64,000 nt of DNA from Ochromonas danica (lineage: Eukaryota; Sar; Chrysophyceae; Chromulinales; Chromulinaceae), in NCBI GenBank assembly GCA_015146655.1, contig VKHL01000004.1, forward strand, positions 310,001 through 374,000, read 5' to 3'. The notes below the pieces were generated by a model. It made no database searches. It was not told where the DNA came from and saw only the letters and a list, made by a program, of their open reading frames with translations. Below, in pieces: positions 32,301 to 43,767 of the stretch; position 1 is the first letter of the stretch; each line of letters opens with the position of its first letter. Position numbers and translations under genes: made by a program.

Positions 32301-35300
32301 TGTTGCTACTTCCGCTAAACTTGACGAGGAAGTAGAAGATAATTCTAATGTGATTCCTATCGCTCCTCGACATCGCAGTTATGGAAAAGTAAGTCAGCCT
32401 TCACAAGAAACCAGTGGGACAGCAGCAAGCAAGCATGTTGTTCCATCCTCATTATCATCTGCTGCCTCATCTTCAAACAGCGTATCTGGGAAGGCAGCAG
32501 CACTTCCCCGGGGAAAGAAGCTATATCTTGATATTCTTTCAACATGGGGTGATGCTTGTTATCTCGGTTTAACTGGGATCGAGATATACGGCGATGATTT
32601 CTCCTTATTATCTGTACCAACAAAAATTAGAAGTATTGAGGGATATCCTGCTGGTTTGGGCTGTTTACCTGGTTATGATAACGACCCTCGGGTTATTACA
32701 AATCTTATTGATGGTGTGAACGATACCAAAGATGACTTGCATGCATGGCTTGCTCCGCAAACACAAGTTCTAACATCTTCGTCTGCTCCATTGGACCCCG
32801 ATAGTGGCCGAAGTCGCACATTACCTCCTTCTTGGTGGTTTGATCATCGACCAAAGCCGACTGGTCATCTTGTAGATGATAGTGATGAAGGTCGTATCGG
32901 AGGACTATTTATTGAGTTTAGTGAGGAAGTGTCATTATCAGCTATTCGCATCTTTAATTTCAATAAATCGCGCACCCATAATCAACGTGGCGTACGTGAA
33001 GTCGTCCTGTTTCTCGACAACAATTGTCTCTACAAAGGGTAAGAATTTCTTCTCGTGAGTAAACTAGTCGCGCGTTCGTAATGGCTATGGTTGAACTATT
33101 GTAGTGAGATTAAGAAAGCAAGTGGTCGCACTGCAGGACCTGCTTCTTCAACCAGTTTGCACAGCCCTGATGCACATGTGTTAGCTTTCATTGCTGATTT
33201 ATCCCCACTTTATCAAAAGTGGGAAAACGCTGCGTCTTCGTCTGCGGTTGAGTCCGCCTCGTCTAATGTTCCTTCCCAAGGTACGTGATGAATGCTATTT
33301 GTACTCTTGTGTTCCATGATCGATAAAACTGCTGTTGCTGACCACAGAAGAGGTGTTGGAAGATTCGTTAGCATCACTTCCGCGCCCATCAACGGCGATC
33401 GGCCAACCTGATGTGATTCCTATTAATAACGAATCTTCGCCTCCACACGGCAAGTCAAGTCAAGGAATTGCCACTTTTAATCAACTGGAACGCGAAGCCA
33501 ATGGCGAGGAGACCAGATCTCTCAATGTGGAAGATTGGCTCAGATCTTCCATGTCTTCGGGCACATTACTTCCGCCATTTGAAGTGGCAAGTCAGTTGTT
33601 GGTTCAAGAGAAAGAGAAGGATATTACAAATAGATCTTCATTGTTGCAATCTGATCCCATCGTGCCATCCTCTTCTGCGGTTCTTCAGATATCTCCTTCC
33701 ACTTCTGTGGATGATGTTCTGCGAGAAATGGCTGAATTGGGAGTACTTGTTTCCCCTACTCCTTCTGCACCACGAATATCTGTAAGAATATTGTTGTCTA
33801 TGTTATACATGTCAATTATAGTGGCTTTACTTTCAATTGTATTTGTGTTATCGGTTGTAGGAGAGTTCTCGGTTGAAGTCGGAGGTGTCGAGCCAACAGT
33901 TAGGATCAGTTATCAGACGAGTGGCAACATCTTCCGTCGAGATTATCTATGCCAAAGCCTCTCTTTCGGTTGTTCTAATTGATAACTATGGAGATCCTAA
34001 TTACTTGGGACTAACAGGGATTGAGTTGCTTGTTGCACGGGAAGAAAAGGAAGGAGCAACGTCGTTGTGTGGACTCCCTGTGGACTTTTCTCGTCTAACT
34101 CTTTCTTTGCCAACTGGTTCATCTCATTCTCAAGATAATGATCCAACACAATGTGGTTCGCCAGCTATGTTGGCACGTCTTATACAAGGTAATAATATCA
34201 CAATAGTTGAAGATTCCATGTGGCGTTGCCCGCTATCTGGTCCTTCCTTATCAAAACTCTCTCGAAAGAGATCTATGCAATCAGATCACCTAATGAACTA
34301 TAAGTCACATTATCCAGTCTTAACGTTTCGATTTGACTCTTCAGCTATCAAAACTTCAGGTGGGGCGTTACCTCTTTGTGGTATCAGACTGTGGAATTAT
34401 AACTCTCCACGCAATGAAGGATTGTTAAGAGGTGTGAGAAATGCCTTTCTTGTGGTGGATGATGAACAATTCTTCCTTCTACCTCAATTAAACCCTGGGA
34501 CAGGTTTCGATTTTCTTCCCTATGATGATTGTATCCTATGGAAAGATGTTGTTCCTTTCTCGCCCAAACAAGAACTTAGCATTGCCCAAGGAGATGCTGC
34601 GCATCCTAGCAATACTGCTCGGCTCATGGCACAGCATCAATTGCGTCAAACCTATGAAGTGCCTCTCTTAGCACGAGAAGGAAAATATGCCATGCGTGGA
34701 AAACGATTTACATTTCATTTCTACAGTAATCATGGGGATAGCTATTACCTAGGTTTGGATCATATGCACTGTCTTATCCGCACCGGCGCTTCTTCCTATG
34801 AAGCGCTTTCTTTGGGCTCTATTCATGCTCGACGAGGTCGTATTGCCGCATTTCCTCATAGTGTCAGTTTGCTGGGCGGATCTCAGGCGAATGACCCACG
34901 CGTACCCGAGCAGCTACTCGTTCCTCCTTCAACTGTTGGGGGAGGATTGCCCAGCTGCTGGTTAGCTCCTCTAGCAAGTACTTTAAGTCCTGCGGAGCGA
35001 TCTGCGCATCAACGATATGCTTGCCAAGTCTCAGGATGTGCCGTTGTAGAAAATACCTTACCACCAGGCAGCAGAGGAAGTTCTATGGACCGTAATCTTC
35101 TGATGCTCTCTTTTCCACATGCTATTGATCTCGCCGTTGTTTCGTAAGTATATCGTAAAGTATATCACCGTTTGAATATGTTAATCCCGTGTGCGGTTGT
35201 TTGTTAGGTTCGTCAACTACTCTCGTACACCTGCTCGAGGTGTTGCATCTTTTGCTATTGAAGTTGATGGCCTTTTGGTCTTTCGCGGAGATTTAAAATC

Positions 35301-35669
35301 TGCAGCAGAGATACCAGGACCTCAATCCGTGTTGTTTACAGTCGATCCCAACATCATCAAGAAGTATCGTGACAGTGTAAGTAAATACTGGTCATCATGG
35401 ATCAATGTCACACATGTTTTCTTTTACATTGCATTTGCTTATGTTGATCGTCTTGATCAGGCTGTGGATTGTGGAGTGGTCGAACAAGATGTATTATGCA
35501 TTAATGAGCGACAAGTCATGGTACGCAGCAAGACCATGTACGATCGCGATCCCGCTGAACGAGATACCAGTCTACCCAGGTATGCTTTTCCTTTTTATTA
35601 GTTTTATTGGTAGCATAGGCCTTGCTGACATTAAGTATGAGTAGGCCGTCAACTAGTTATGTTCGTTGA
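29302..35669 (+). CDS. KATNIP (KIAA0556) orthologue, ciliary katanin-interacting protein
   Basis: Seven exons (29302-33038, 33105-33280, 33348-33781, 33861-35143, 35208-35376, 35461-35579, 35645-35669), 1980 aa, all phases consistent. The last tiny exon gives the tail RPSTSYVR. Residues 1-340 and 590-1060 are disordered and Ser/charged-rich. At least three DUF4457-type modules carry the signature GDxxYLGLTGIE: GDACYLGLTGIEIYG, GDPNYLGLTGIELL and GDSYYLGLDHMHC. Each is followed by a 'NDPR/NDP' loop (GYDNDPRVITNLIDG). KATNIP binds katanin and microtubules at the ciliary base. Exon 1 is unusually long (3.7 kb). It converges with the OGT gene, with 35 bp between stops. Confidence 0.85.
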
Positions 35670-35704
35670 GTGAGGAGATTCCTCAAGAAGCTTCAAATTT
35701 CTGT

Positions 35705-38403
35705 TCAATTTGCCTCATCATCAAGAATAATTAAATGTGGCAATGGACCACCACCAGCAAAGGCTTGCGCTTCTTTAGATGCTGCCATAGCGGTGATGAA
35801 GTGTCTGGCTGCTCGAATATCTTCTCCAAAGCGACAATTGTCTGTTTCATTATCAAGCAATCGGGACACGATATTTTGCTGCAAGGATTGTATGAGATCC
35901 CTTTGAATGCGAATGCTTGGGCTATTAGGGTAGTCATTTAATAGTCGAACAGCAGTGTCTTCTAGCTCTTTTGTGCTGTCAACAACCAAGACACTCTCCA
36001 AGATTGTCCGATCTGCTTCATTCAGACTCTTGGTTAAACTGGCTAGCAAAGAAGAACCCACTCGATTGCTGAAGCTATCGCCTCGAAGTGTCAGTAGTGG
36101 TAATCCCTACAAATGTCACAAATTAACCCTGTTAGTGAATGATGGAGAAAGATAAAAGATCGATTAGCTAACCCCATGAAGTGCGTCGGTTGCTGTGGAA
36201 TGAGCACTATATACGATTGTATCAAGAAAGAAATCCGCAGCAAGATGGCGTTCAATATGTTTATGCTTCTGCATCCATGGGGCAAATAGTAATCGATCTG
36301 TTGAGATACCCCATGATGACAAGGACTTGTTCATCTGCTTTTCTACTATTTCCGTCAAAGATGTTTCCTGGGACATGTTGGAAGAGTGGCTGGGTGCGGA
36401 GGGTCGTAGCATCCAAAGATAGCTCTGGGGCAACCTTTGCATTATCTGCATCCAGATACCAAATGATGTCGGGTCAATCTTGTCAATTTTATTGAAATTA
36501 CATAGAATAATCCCATCTGAAGGAAGGTTATAGATCACACGAAGTCTTTTCTTTGTTTCCAAGAGGTCAACGAGAGAAATGTTGTTTGTATTATCTTCAT
36601 GGCTGTAGTTAATACCGGAACCTTTCAATAACTCTTGAGATGAAAGTAAACCATGATGCAGTCCACTAATGGAGTGTTTTTGTTGTTGTTGTTGAGATGA
36701 TGATAATAGTACAGGTGAATAATGGAAATGGCCATAATAAGACGGTTGATATGAAGCAGGCAAGAGGAGCAATCTCTCAGAAAACCATTGAGCATGTTCA
36801 GGAGGGATGACTTCTTTGTCTCCTACAATATAGTCCAAGAAGTTTGCTCCACTTGTTCCAGGATAAACAAGGTAGTTCATGGTCAAGATGGGATTAGGAT
36901 GAGATGCGAGGATGGCTGGTTGACCACCCAAAGTGAACACTTGTAAATCAAGTAGAATATCTATATGATAAGAATAGACTTTATTGACCAACTCACTGCG
37001 TGAGAGGATAGAAGATAGATCGTAATACTCATCAATTAAGCCGCGGACAGATTGAGCAAAAGTTGCATTGCTTGCCTTTCCATAAGCAAAGAGAATGTAT
37101 TCTACACGAGGTAATCCAGACTGTCCTTGTCTTGTATGGCAATACTCCCACCTTCGAATTAAATAGAGAAGACCTTCTAAAAGATGTGAAGTTGGATGAT
37201 TAGAGACATCAATAGTGATGAAAGCTACTCGAAGAGGTCGAAGATGTCCTTCATCTGTTAATGAAGTTTGCATTGGTATTGCCTCATACTTCCTTGCTAT
37301 AGGCACTATCGGAACCTTTCTTGCTGCAGAAACTGCAATCTTGTACTTGTCTTCTAGACTGATCTCATAGAGAAGAGAGTCAAAGGGTAGAATAGGACCT
37401 TCCACATGTTGCTTTTCTGCATCACGAAAAGTCTTTTGAAGTAAAAACTGCAAATCTTCTTCACGATTCATCCAACGAGCAATACAGCGTTGGAATAGAA
37501 AGCGATTCCCAATCAATCCATCAAGAGTATTAGCAATAAGATTATCACTATTTCCATCTGACTGGGGCATTGCATTAGGAAATGAATTTTGTATCGATCG
37601 AAGTTCTGTTTCAATTTCTTGAATTAACTTCAATGCCTATTGTTGACATAGTAATGATCAATAAGAGAAGAACAGAAGAAAATAGCAGCAATGCAATATG
37701 TCATTCTTACCTTATCAATCCATCCCAATTGGTAAAAGGCCATGGCCAAGTTAGTGGAAGCCAAAACATAATCCTTTTGTAGGAAGAAGTAACCTTCCAT
37801 CATCTCTCGACTACCTCTCGCAATAGTGACTATCTCCATATAGAACTTGATAGCAAGATCTAATTGTCCATGTTGTTGATAGATAGTGGCTAGATTTAGC
37901 ATAGAGGTAGTGTGGATGGATAGCACAGCTGAGGCTTGTTGATAACATCGCACACTCTCCACTATCTGCCCTACTGCATGATAGGATGCTCCAAGAAGAA
38001 ACCATCCTTCAGCACTTACTCTATTTAAGTCTAAGCCAGCTATGAAGTAGTCAATCGCAGCATAATTCTCTCCTTGACGTGCTAATGCTGCGCCTTGGTT
38101 AAAGAGTTGCTCACTCTCTGAATAGCTCATCGATGGACGTAAGTAGAGGGTCTTGACCATGTCCATCTCTTCTTTTCTACCTAGAAGATCCAGCATCCAT
38201 GCGACATACTCAGCTGCTATGAGAGTTGGGTGGAGGTCCAGACTGCGATGGAAGGCAGCCAAGGCGACTGACCAATTGTGAGGTAATGCTTGACAGCCTG
38301 CCTCAAACTCTTTGCGAGCTTGATAACCCTCAATAAAGCTTCCTTTTGGTAGAGTAGGAGGAAGGAAAAGGATGAACAAGGCTAAGATAAGAAGAGAAAT
38401 CAT
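35705..38403 (-). CDS. OGT/SPINDLY-type glycosyltransferase (GT41) with TPRs and hydrophobic N-terminus
   Basis: Three exons (38403-37711, 37636-36173, 36106-35705), introns of 74 and 66 bp, 852 aa. Residues 45-230 hold TPR-like repeats (YAAIDYFIAGLDLNR, LATIYQQHGQLDLAIKFY). The GT41 catalytic region shows SNHPTSHLLEG, DLQVFTLGG, YPGTSGANFLDYIVGD, CNFNKIDKIDP and, across the last splice, DALHGGLPLLTLRGDSFSNRVGSSLL. This is the O-GlcNAc transferase/SPINDLY fold; whether it uses GlcNAc or fucose cannot be read from sequence. Residues 1-20 (MISLLILALFILFLPPTLPK) look like a signal peptide or anchor, unusual because classical OGT is nucleocytoplasmic. A Gln-rich insert breaks the catalytic domain. 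Confidence 0.88.
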
Positions 38404-38426
38404 CTTGATTGTTCAAAGCTTGTTTT

Positions 38427-38705
38427 TCATTGCCCCTCATATTCCATGGAATTCCATGGAAAACACGCATTGAGGTTAAGGCTACTGTAGAGTGATTGAA
38501 GGGTGATATAGAATAAAATGTATCCACTGAGTGAGATAAATAGCATAATGCAGAAAGAGAAGTTGTTAAAGTTGGTTACAAAAATGTATATAATGGATGC
38601 AACAAGTGAAGTGATTACACGAAGAAGATCAGCACCAAGGAAGCTCCTAACATCCATCCTGCGTAACCGTAAGCTAGCAATAATTAAACAGATCACACAG
38701 AACAT
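38427..38705 (-). CDS. Possible small membrane protein (weak)
   Basis: A 92-aa frame from an ATG at 38705, lying in the 438-bp gap between the OGT start and the carrier gene. It has two hydrophobic stretches (LLRVITSLVASIIYIFV and FCIMLFISLSGYILFYITL) after a basic N-terminus (RLRRMD). I recognise no family. An overlapping plus-strand frame also exists. Hydrophobicity alone is poor evidence in AT-rich DNA. If it is not coding, this interval holds nothing else I can name. Confidence 0.3.
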   Translation of the reverse strand: MFCVICLIIASLRLRRMDVRSFLGADLLRVITSLVASIIYIFVTNFNNFSFCIMLFISLSGYILFYITLQSLYSSLNLNACFPWNSMEYEGQ

Positions 38706-38841
38706 ATTAACGTACTATGACTTAGTAACATATTAACTTGCACTCTGCTCATTCTTCGCATTAGGACTCTTCCATTACGCACAAACACAGTCAAAATCAT
38801 CTACACCACAGTCGTTGATAACTAAGCAAGAACAATTTTGT

Positions 38842-39798
38842 TTAATGCCCAGCACAAATATCATAGACCCAAGCACCAAAGGCCATACCACAACCAACTC
38901 GAGCAGTTCCCCAACCAAGTCGAAGCCTTTGCTGAATATATCTCCATCTCTTCCATAGAGTAGACTCTTGCTTAGCTTCTCCTAAAAGATCCGTCAATAT
39001 TCGCCAGGTTGACTGAGGCGCAGAGTCTGGAGGGGTAGCATAGTGCACGTTGCGAACATAGTTGACGGGGCTTGACAAGATAGTCGCCACTGTGGCTGCG
39101 ATGAGATTGGTGGTGAATGATGCTCGCTTAGGTTCCCAATTGAGCGAATCTATTCCTTCTCCTTGTTGCCTCCACTCTCTTATCATAGGCAAAACTTCAT
39201 GTCGAAGGAAAGCAAAGCTTCCTCCAAAGATTAGATCTCGATTAATAGTGGCTGATGAACCAACAAAGAACTGTCTTAATCCTCCTTTCTTTAGAATATC
39301 CCATGCTACAGAGAAGAAGTTAACAGGCATGTGATCTGGTCGACCCCAAGTCTGATACTGTTTAATTCAATACAATTCAATGCTGTTGTCAATGTGGGAA
39401 GTATCAAAACGAGGCCTTCTTACCTTCACTCTAGCAAAAGGATTCATAACAAATCCATTGGCCAAACCAGCTAATGTTCCTCCAATGAAAGTCATCACTG
39501 CTCTGTGTTGAGAGGAACTCTCTGGTACAATCAAAATCTGCACGAAAATATCCTCTAAAGGGAAGTACATCCCACAACTTAAACTTCTTTGAACAAGTGT
39601 CTGAGAAACACCTGACATAGGTTTAGTAAAGTTTAATCTGGATAAGAAAGGTCGAGTATTCTTCACAGAGAGATAGAGAGCACGATCCCATGGATTGAAT
39701 AAGAAAGCTTGAGAAAGACCACTTAGGAGACCACAATTTAATAGTCTTGAAGTTGGTTTTTCACTTGAAGATAATGTTTTCTTTTCTTTTGATATCAT
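38842..39798 (-). CDS. Mitochondrial carrier (SLC25-like) family protein
   Basis: Two exons (39798-39424, 39357-38842), a 66-bp intron, 296 aa, the usual carrier length. Repeat 1 has FLFNPWDRALYLSVK, a variant of the PxDxxKxR motif. Repeat 2 has FVMNPFARVKYQTWGR, restored across the splice. Repeat 3 has ILSSPVNYVRNVHYA. Each Pro-containing helix is followed by an amphipathic segment (GLRQFFVGSSATINRDLIFGG). All three signature motifs are degenerate, with the acidic residue missing in repeats 2 and 3, as in atypical carriers. The substrate is unknown. It is divergent from the HMG-CoA synthase fusion gene. Confidence 0.8.
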
Positions 39799-40125
39799 AC
39801 TTCCTATTTGAACGTTTTACTACATTATTTATGATATTGATAAGTATTCATTAATCACTGCCAATTTTCCCAATTTTCCTTCAACACTCACTCACCGTGT
39901 GATTATTATGATGCGCAGGAATTATGAATCCCAACGCAACACAATAATAGCTCCCGGAAAGCTCCGTGCAAAACCATACCAAACCAGTGGTCCCGGTTCC
40001 GTCTCCCTTGCGGTTTGCTTCTTCTTTGTGGGAGGAAGAGAACAGAGCGATCCGATCCTTCGAGCCGCCCATTAATCTCAAAGCTTGTTGAACATCATAC
40101 TACCATTGATCTTGAGAGAGAAGCG
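39799..40125. other. Divergent promoter region of carrier and fusion gene
   Basis: A 327-bp spacer. The fusion gene's frame is open upstream to an ATG at 40015, which would add 37 residues (LLLCGRKRTERSDPSS...). I prefer the ATG at 40126 because family homology begins a few residues later. The extension would be a basic leader if used. Confidence 0.5.
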
Positions 40126-43100
40126 ATGAGTCATAGTGAGGAGAGTTATAATGTGGGTATTCTTGCCTTGGAGGTCTACTTTCCTAGCACCTATGTAAGT
40201 CAAGTGGATCTAGAGAAAGCCAATGGTGTCTCAGCTGGCAAGTACACTATTGGCTTAGGCCAAGATAGTATGGCCTTCACTGGAGACCATGAAGATATCA
40301 ACTCCATCTCGTTGACTGTGGTCCAGTCCCTCTTGGAGAAGTATTCCATTCGCCCTGAAGAAGTGGGCAGATTGGAAATCGGCACCGAGACCTTGATCGA
40401 CAAAAGCAAGTCCACCAAGACGGTCATTATGGAGCTGTTCGCAGGCTCAGGCAACACTGACGTGGAAGGTGCCACAGTGGTGAATGCTTGCTATGGTGGC
40501 ACAGCGGCGCTGTTGAATGCCTTGGCTTGGGTAGAATCTTCTGCCTGGGATGGTCGCTACGCCCTCGTAGTGGCTGCAGACATCGCAGTCTATGCAGATG
40601 GTCCTGCTCGTCCAACGGGAGGGTGCGGAGCCGTGGCCATGCTGGTTGGTCGAGATGCTCCTCTCGCAGTGGACGTGAAGACGCGCACCTGCTGCGCCAC
40701 CACTGTCTGGGACTTCTTCAAGCCCAACCTGGACTCTGAGTACCCTGTGGTCAATGGAGCTCTCTCTCAGACCTGTTACTTGCAGTGTCTGGATGATTGC
40801 TATGTGCGCTTTATCGAGAAGTCCAAGCGCCTTCGCAATCGCGAGACTAATATCACTCAGACGGACTACCTGGTCTTCCATTCACCCTATAACAAGCTGG
40901 TGCAGAAGTCAGTGGGGCGTCTGCTCTATCATGACATGCTCAAGGGAGTGATCGATGGTAGTCCCATTGCAAAGTGGGCGGCTGTGCCTGTGGATCAGAC
41001 CTATGAGGACAAGGAGTTGGAGACCGCGCTGAAGACCTTGTCGGCCACCGCTTACAAGGCCAAGGTCGCCCTTCCTTGTGAGATCTCTAAGGCTATAGGC
41101 AATACCTACACTGCCTCTGTCTACCTGAATCTGAGCCACTTGGTCTCTTCTTTGGGAGCGGATCTGGAGGGTCGCTCTGTCACACTCTTCTCTTATGGCT
41201 CGGGAGCGTTGGCTTCCATGTTCTCTCTTCTTCCTCGCACTCCCACCACAGAGGCTGGCAGGGCCTTCTCATTAGCTCGCATGCAAGCTGCTTTGCAGAC
41301 GAAGGAGCGCTTGGCAGCTCGTGAGCAGCTAACTCCAGACGATCTGACCGCTGCCTTGCTGGCCCGCGAACAGGCTCATGGATTTGCTCCTTTCCAACCT
41401 CGCTTCACATCAGACAAGCTCTATCCTGGCACTTACTATCTCCACGAGATCAATGCCCAAAGTGAGCGCGTTTATCGTCGCAAGCCTCTGGATGCTCCTG
41501 TCACTAAGGGAGGTGCTTTACTGCCCTCTTTGTTGCGTAGCGTCTCCTTTGAGGCTGTTGGAGTTTCCATTGATGGAGACTCTGGTGCTGTTACACCTCG
41601 CAATGAGAGTTCCAATGTTGACAGTAACGTGCGTTCGGGTATTCCTCGCAACAGCACCTATGTCTGGCCTAGTGGTCGCCCTAATGTCTCAGTGGTGGTC
41701 ACTGGAATTGCTGCTGCTCTTCCAACTCGTGATGACGATGATGAATTGGTATTACCAAGTGCTGCTAGTGTTCGACGCATCGTTGAAGGAGAATCCTTCC
41801 TCTCTCATATCTCTGATACTGTCAAAGAGGCGATGTTGGACAAGAACGTGGCTGATTTTGTCAAAGGGGCAGATGGAGCCTTAGTGAAGAAGCCTATCGT
41901 TTCGAAAGACAATCTCATCAATGTTCGTGCTAAGATTGGTCATAAGTTCTCCCTAACTTCTTATGGCGTTTCCGAGAGTATTGTTGGCACTATGGATCGT
42001 GCCGTTCAAGTATCCATTGCTGCAGGTTTAGAAGCATTAAAAGATGCTGGTATTGTGAATGGTGAAGGTCCAGGCACGAAAGGATGGGAGCTCCCAGCTT
42101 CCATGCAGAATACCACTGGAGTTGTCTATGCCACTTCCTTCCCTGCCTTAGACACTGCCGTGGAGGAAGTTACTAAGTACTTCAAGACCAAGTCTGTGGA
42201 TAGTCTTGCACCAAATCAATTGGTTACTGCTTTACGAAATCGTTTGGAAAAGTCATTACATGGTGATGCCCTTTCTCAGGAAACGGAAGATGCATTAAAG
42301 AAGTTAGAAGAAGCTTGTCAGGAGGCATCAAATGTGGTGGATTCTTCTAAATATGAGTTTGATCGTAAGTTCTTGTTTCGTGTTTTAGTCTTGGGAAATG
42401 CTCAATTGGCACAGATCATTAAAGCTCGTGGACCTAATATGCAAACAAATGCTGCCTGTGCTGGTGAGTTCTACTTCATTGTGATGCATTCGAATTAATG
42501 GATTAACACCAGTGTATATGTCTTGGATTAATAGGTGCTACCCAAGCTATTGCCTTAGCTTATGATATGATTCAAGTGGGTCGTGCTGAACGTGTCATTG
42601 TCATTGCTGGTGATGCTGCCTCGTCAGATAATCTCATGCCTTGGTTAGGAAATGGTTTCCGATCATTAGGTGCTGCTACGACATGTTCAGACTTGTATTT
42701 AGCTGCTAAACCATTTAGTGCTGAGCGTTCTGGTATGATTATGGGATCTGGTGGTATTGGTATGGTGTTGGAAAGTGAAGAAGGAGCAAAGCGTAGATAT
42801 GCATTGCGTATTCAAAACAATCCGATTGGCTTGCCCCCCACTGTACGTGGACCTTTCCGATGCAAGTTACTTGCTACTTTAGTCTCTAACTCCGCTTATC
42901 ATGGTGCTTCTATGGATCGTGAACATATTGCACAAGAAATGATTCGTTTCTTGAATGGTGTTGAAGAAACTTATCATCTTTCTCGTGCAGAGATTGCTAA
43001 ACATGGTGTTTACTTCTCTCATGAAACATCTACACATTCTTCTCCTACTTCAGCTTGTGCTGCTAATGAAGTTTATGCTTTACGTAAAGCTTTTGGAGAA

Positions 43101-43364
43101 CATTTGAAAGATTTGATGATCTTGAATACCAAAGGATTCACTGGTCATCCTATGGGCGTCTCCTTTGAAGATGTTGTGGCTGCGGAAGTTTTGGTCTCGG
43201 GTCGTATTCCACCCGTGGCGAACTTTACAGCCGTTGACCCCGTCTTAGGCGATGACCTCAAGATTAGTCGAGGAGGAAACTATCCAGTCAAATATGCTAT
43301 GCGCTTTGCAGCTGGTTTTGGTTCTCAAATCGCTCTCGCTCTTTATGGTGCTGCGAATCTCTAA
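40126..43364 (+). CDS. HMG-CoA synthase fused to FabF-like beta-ketoacyl synthase
   Basis: Two exons (40126-42463, 42535-43364), a 71-bp intron, 1055 aa. Residues 8 to about 450 are a eukaryotic-type HMG-CoA synthase. It has GTETLIDKSKS with catalytic Glu88, NACYGGTAAL with Cys122 and FHSPYNKLVQK with His252, ending with the family's GTYYLHEINAQSERVYRRKP. After a roughly 75-residue linker, residues 525-1055 are a ketoacyl synthase: TNAACAGATQA with Cys778 (the intron falls just after it), HETSTHSSPTSA with His942, and NTKGFTGHPMG with Lys979 and His984, closing with AGFGSQIALALYG. This Cys-His-His-Lys set is the FabF/KS elongating type. Both active sites look intact. HMG-CoA synthase makes HMG-CoA for the mevalonate pathway. 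The KS could make or extend the acetoacetyl substrate, which is inference. No acyl carrier domain is visible. Confidence 0.92.
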
Positions 43365-43555
43365 TGAGAAGAGGATGAAGGTGGTGAAGAAGATGAAGAG
43401 CCAATAAGGCGTCCTTTATGACAATGATGATGTGGTAGTAATGACAATAGGAGAGATATCAGACACAACGTACTCTACCGCCTGACACACAGTAATGGTA
43501 TTCTACAGTATTTCATCTCATGTCTTCTTCTTCTTTCCTGGTCAACACACCACAG

Positions 43556-43640
43556 CATAGCATAACATAGACTAGACTAGTATAGCATAACATAGCATAA
43601 CATACAGTAGAATAGTATAGCATAACATAGACTAGACTAG
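43556..43640. repeat. 60-bp-period imperfect repeats (TAGCATAACATA family)
   Basis: A 23-bp sequence (TAGCATAACATAGACTAGACTAG) occurs at 43558-43580 and exactly again at 43618-43640. Shorter TAGCATAACATA copies lie between. It is located about 190 bp past the fusion gene's stop. The rest of 43365-44328, outside this and the foldback, shows no gene. Confidence 0.6.
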
Positions 43641-43767
43641 ACACACGCTTTGTTTGCTCACTGGTATTCGGTTTTCGGATACTCGGAAGCTAAAGAAACA
43701 GTTTTTTGTAACTGATTCATCAGCCAAGAACCATAGACCCATAGACCTGGACTAAACGATTTGTTGA

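Noticed and set aside
40427-41884. Large alternative frames on both strands inside the HMG-CoA synthase part
   Set aside because: They overlap a frame with an unmistakable conserved product; the long frames result from its higher G/C content.
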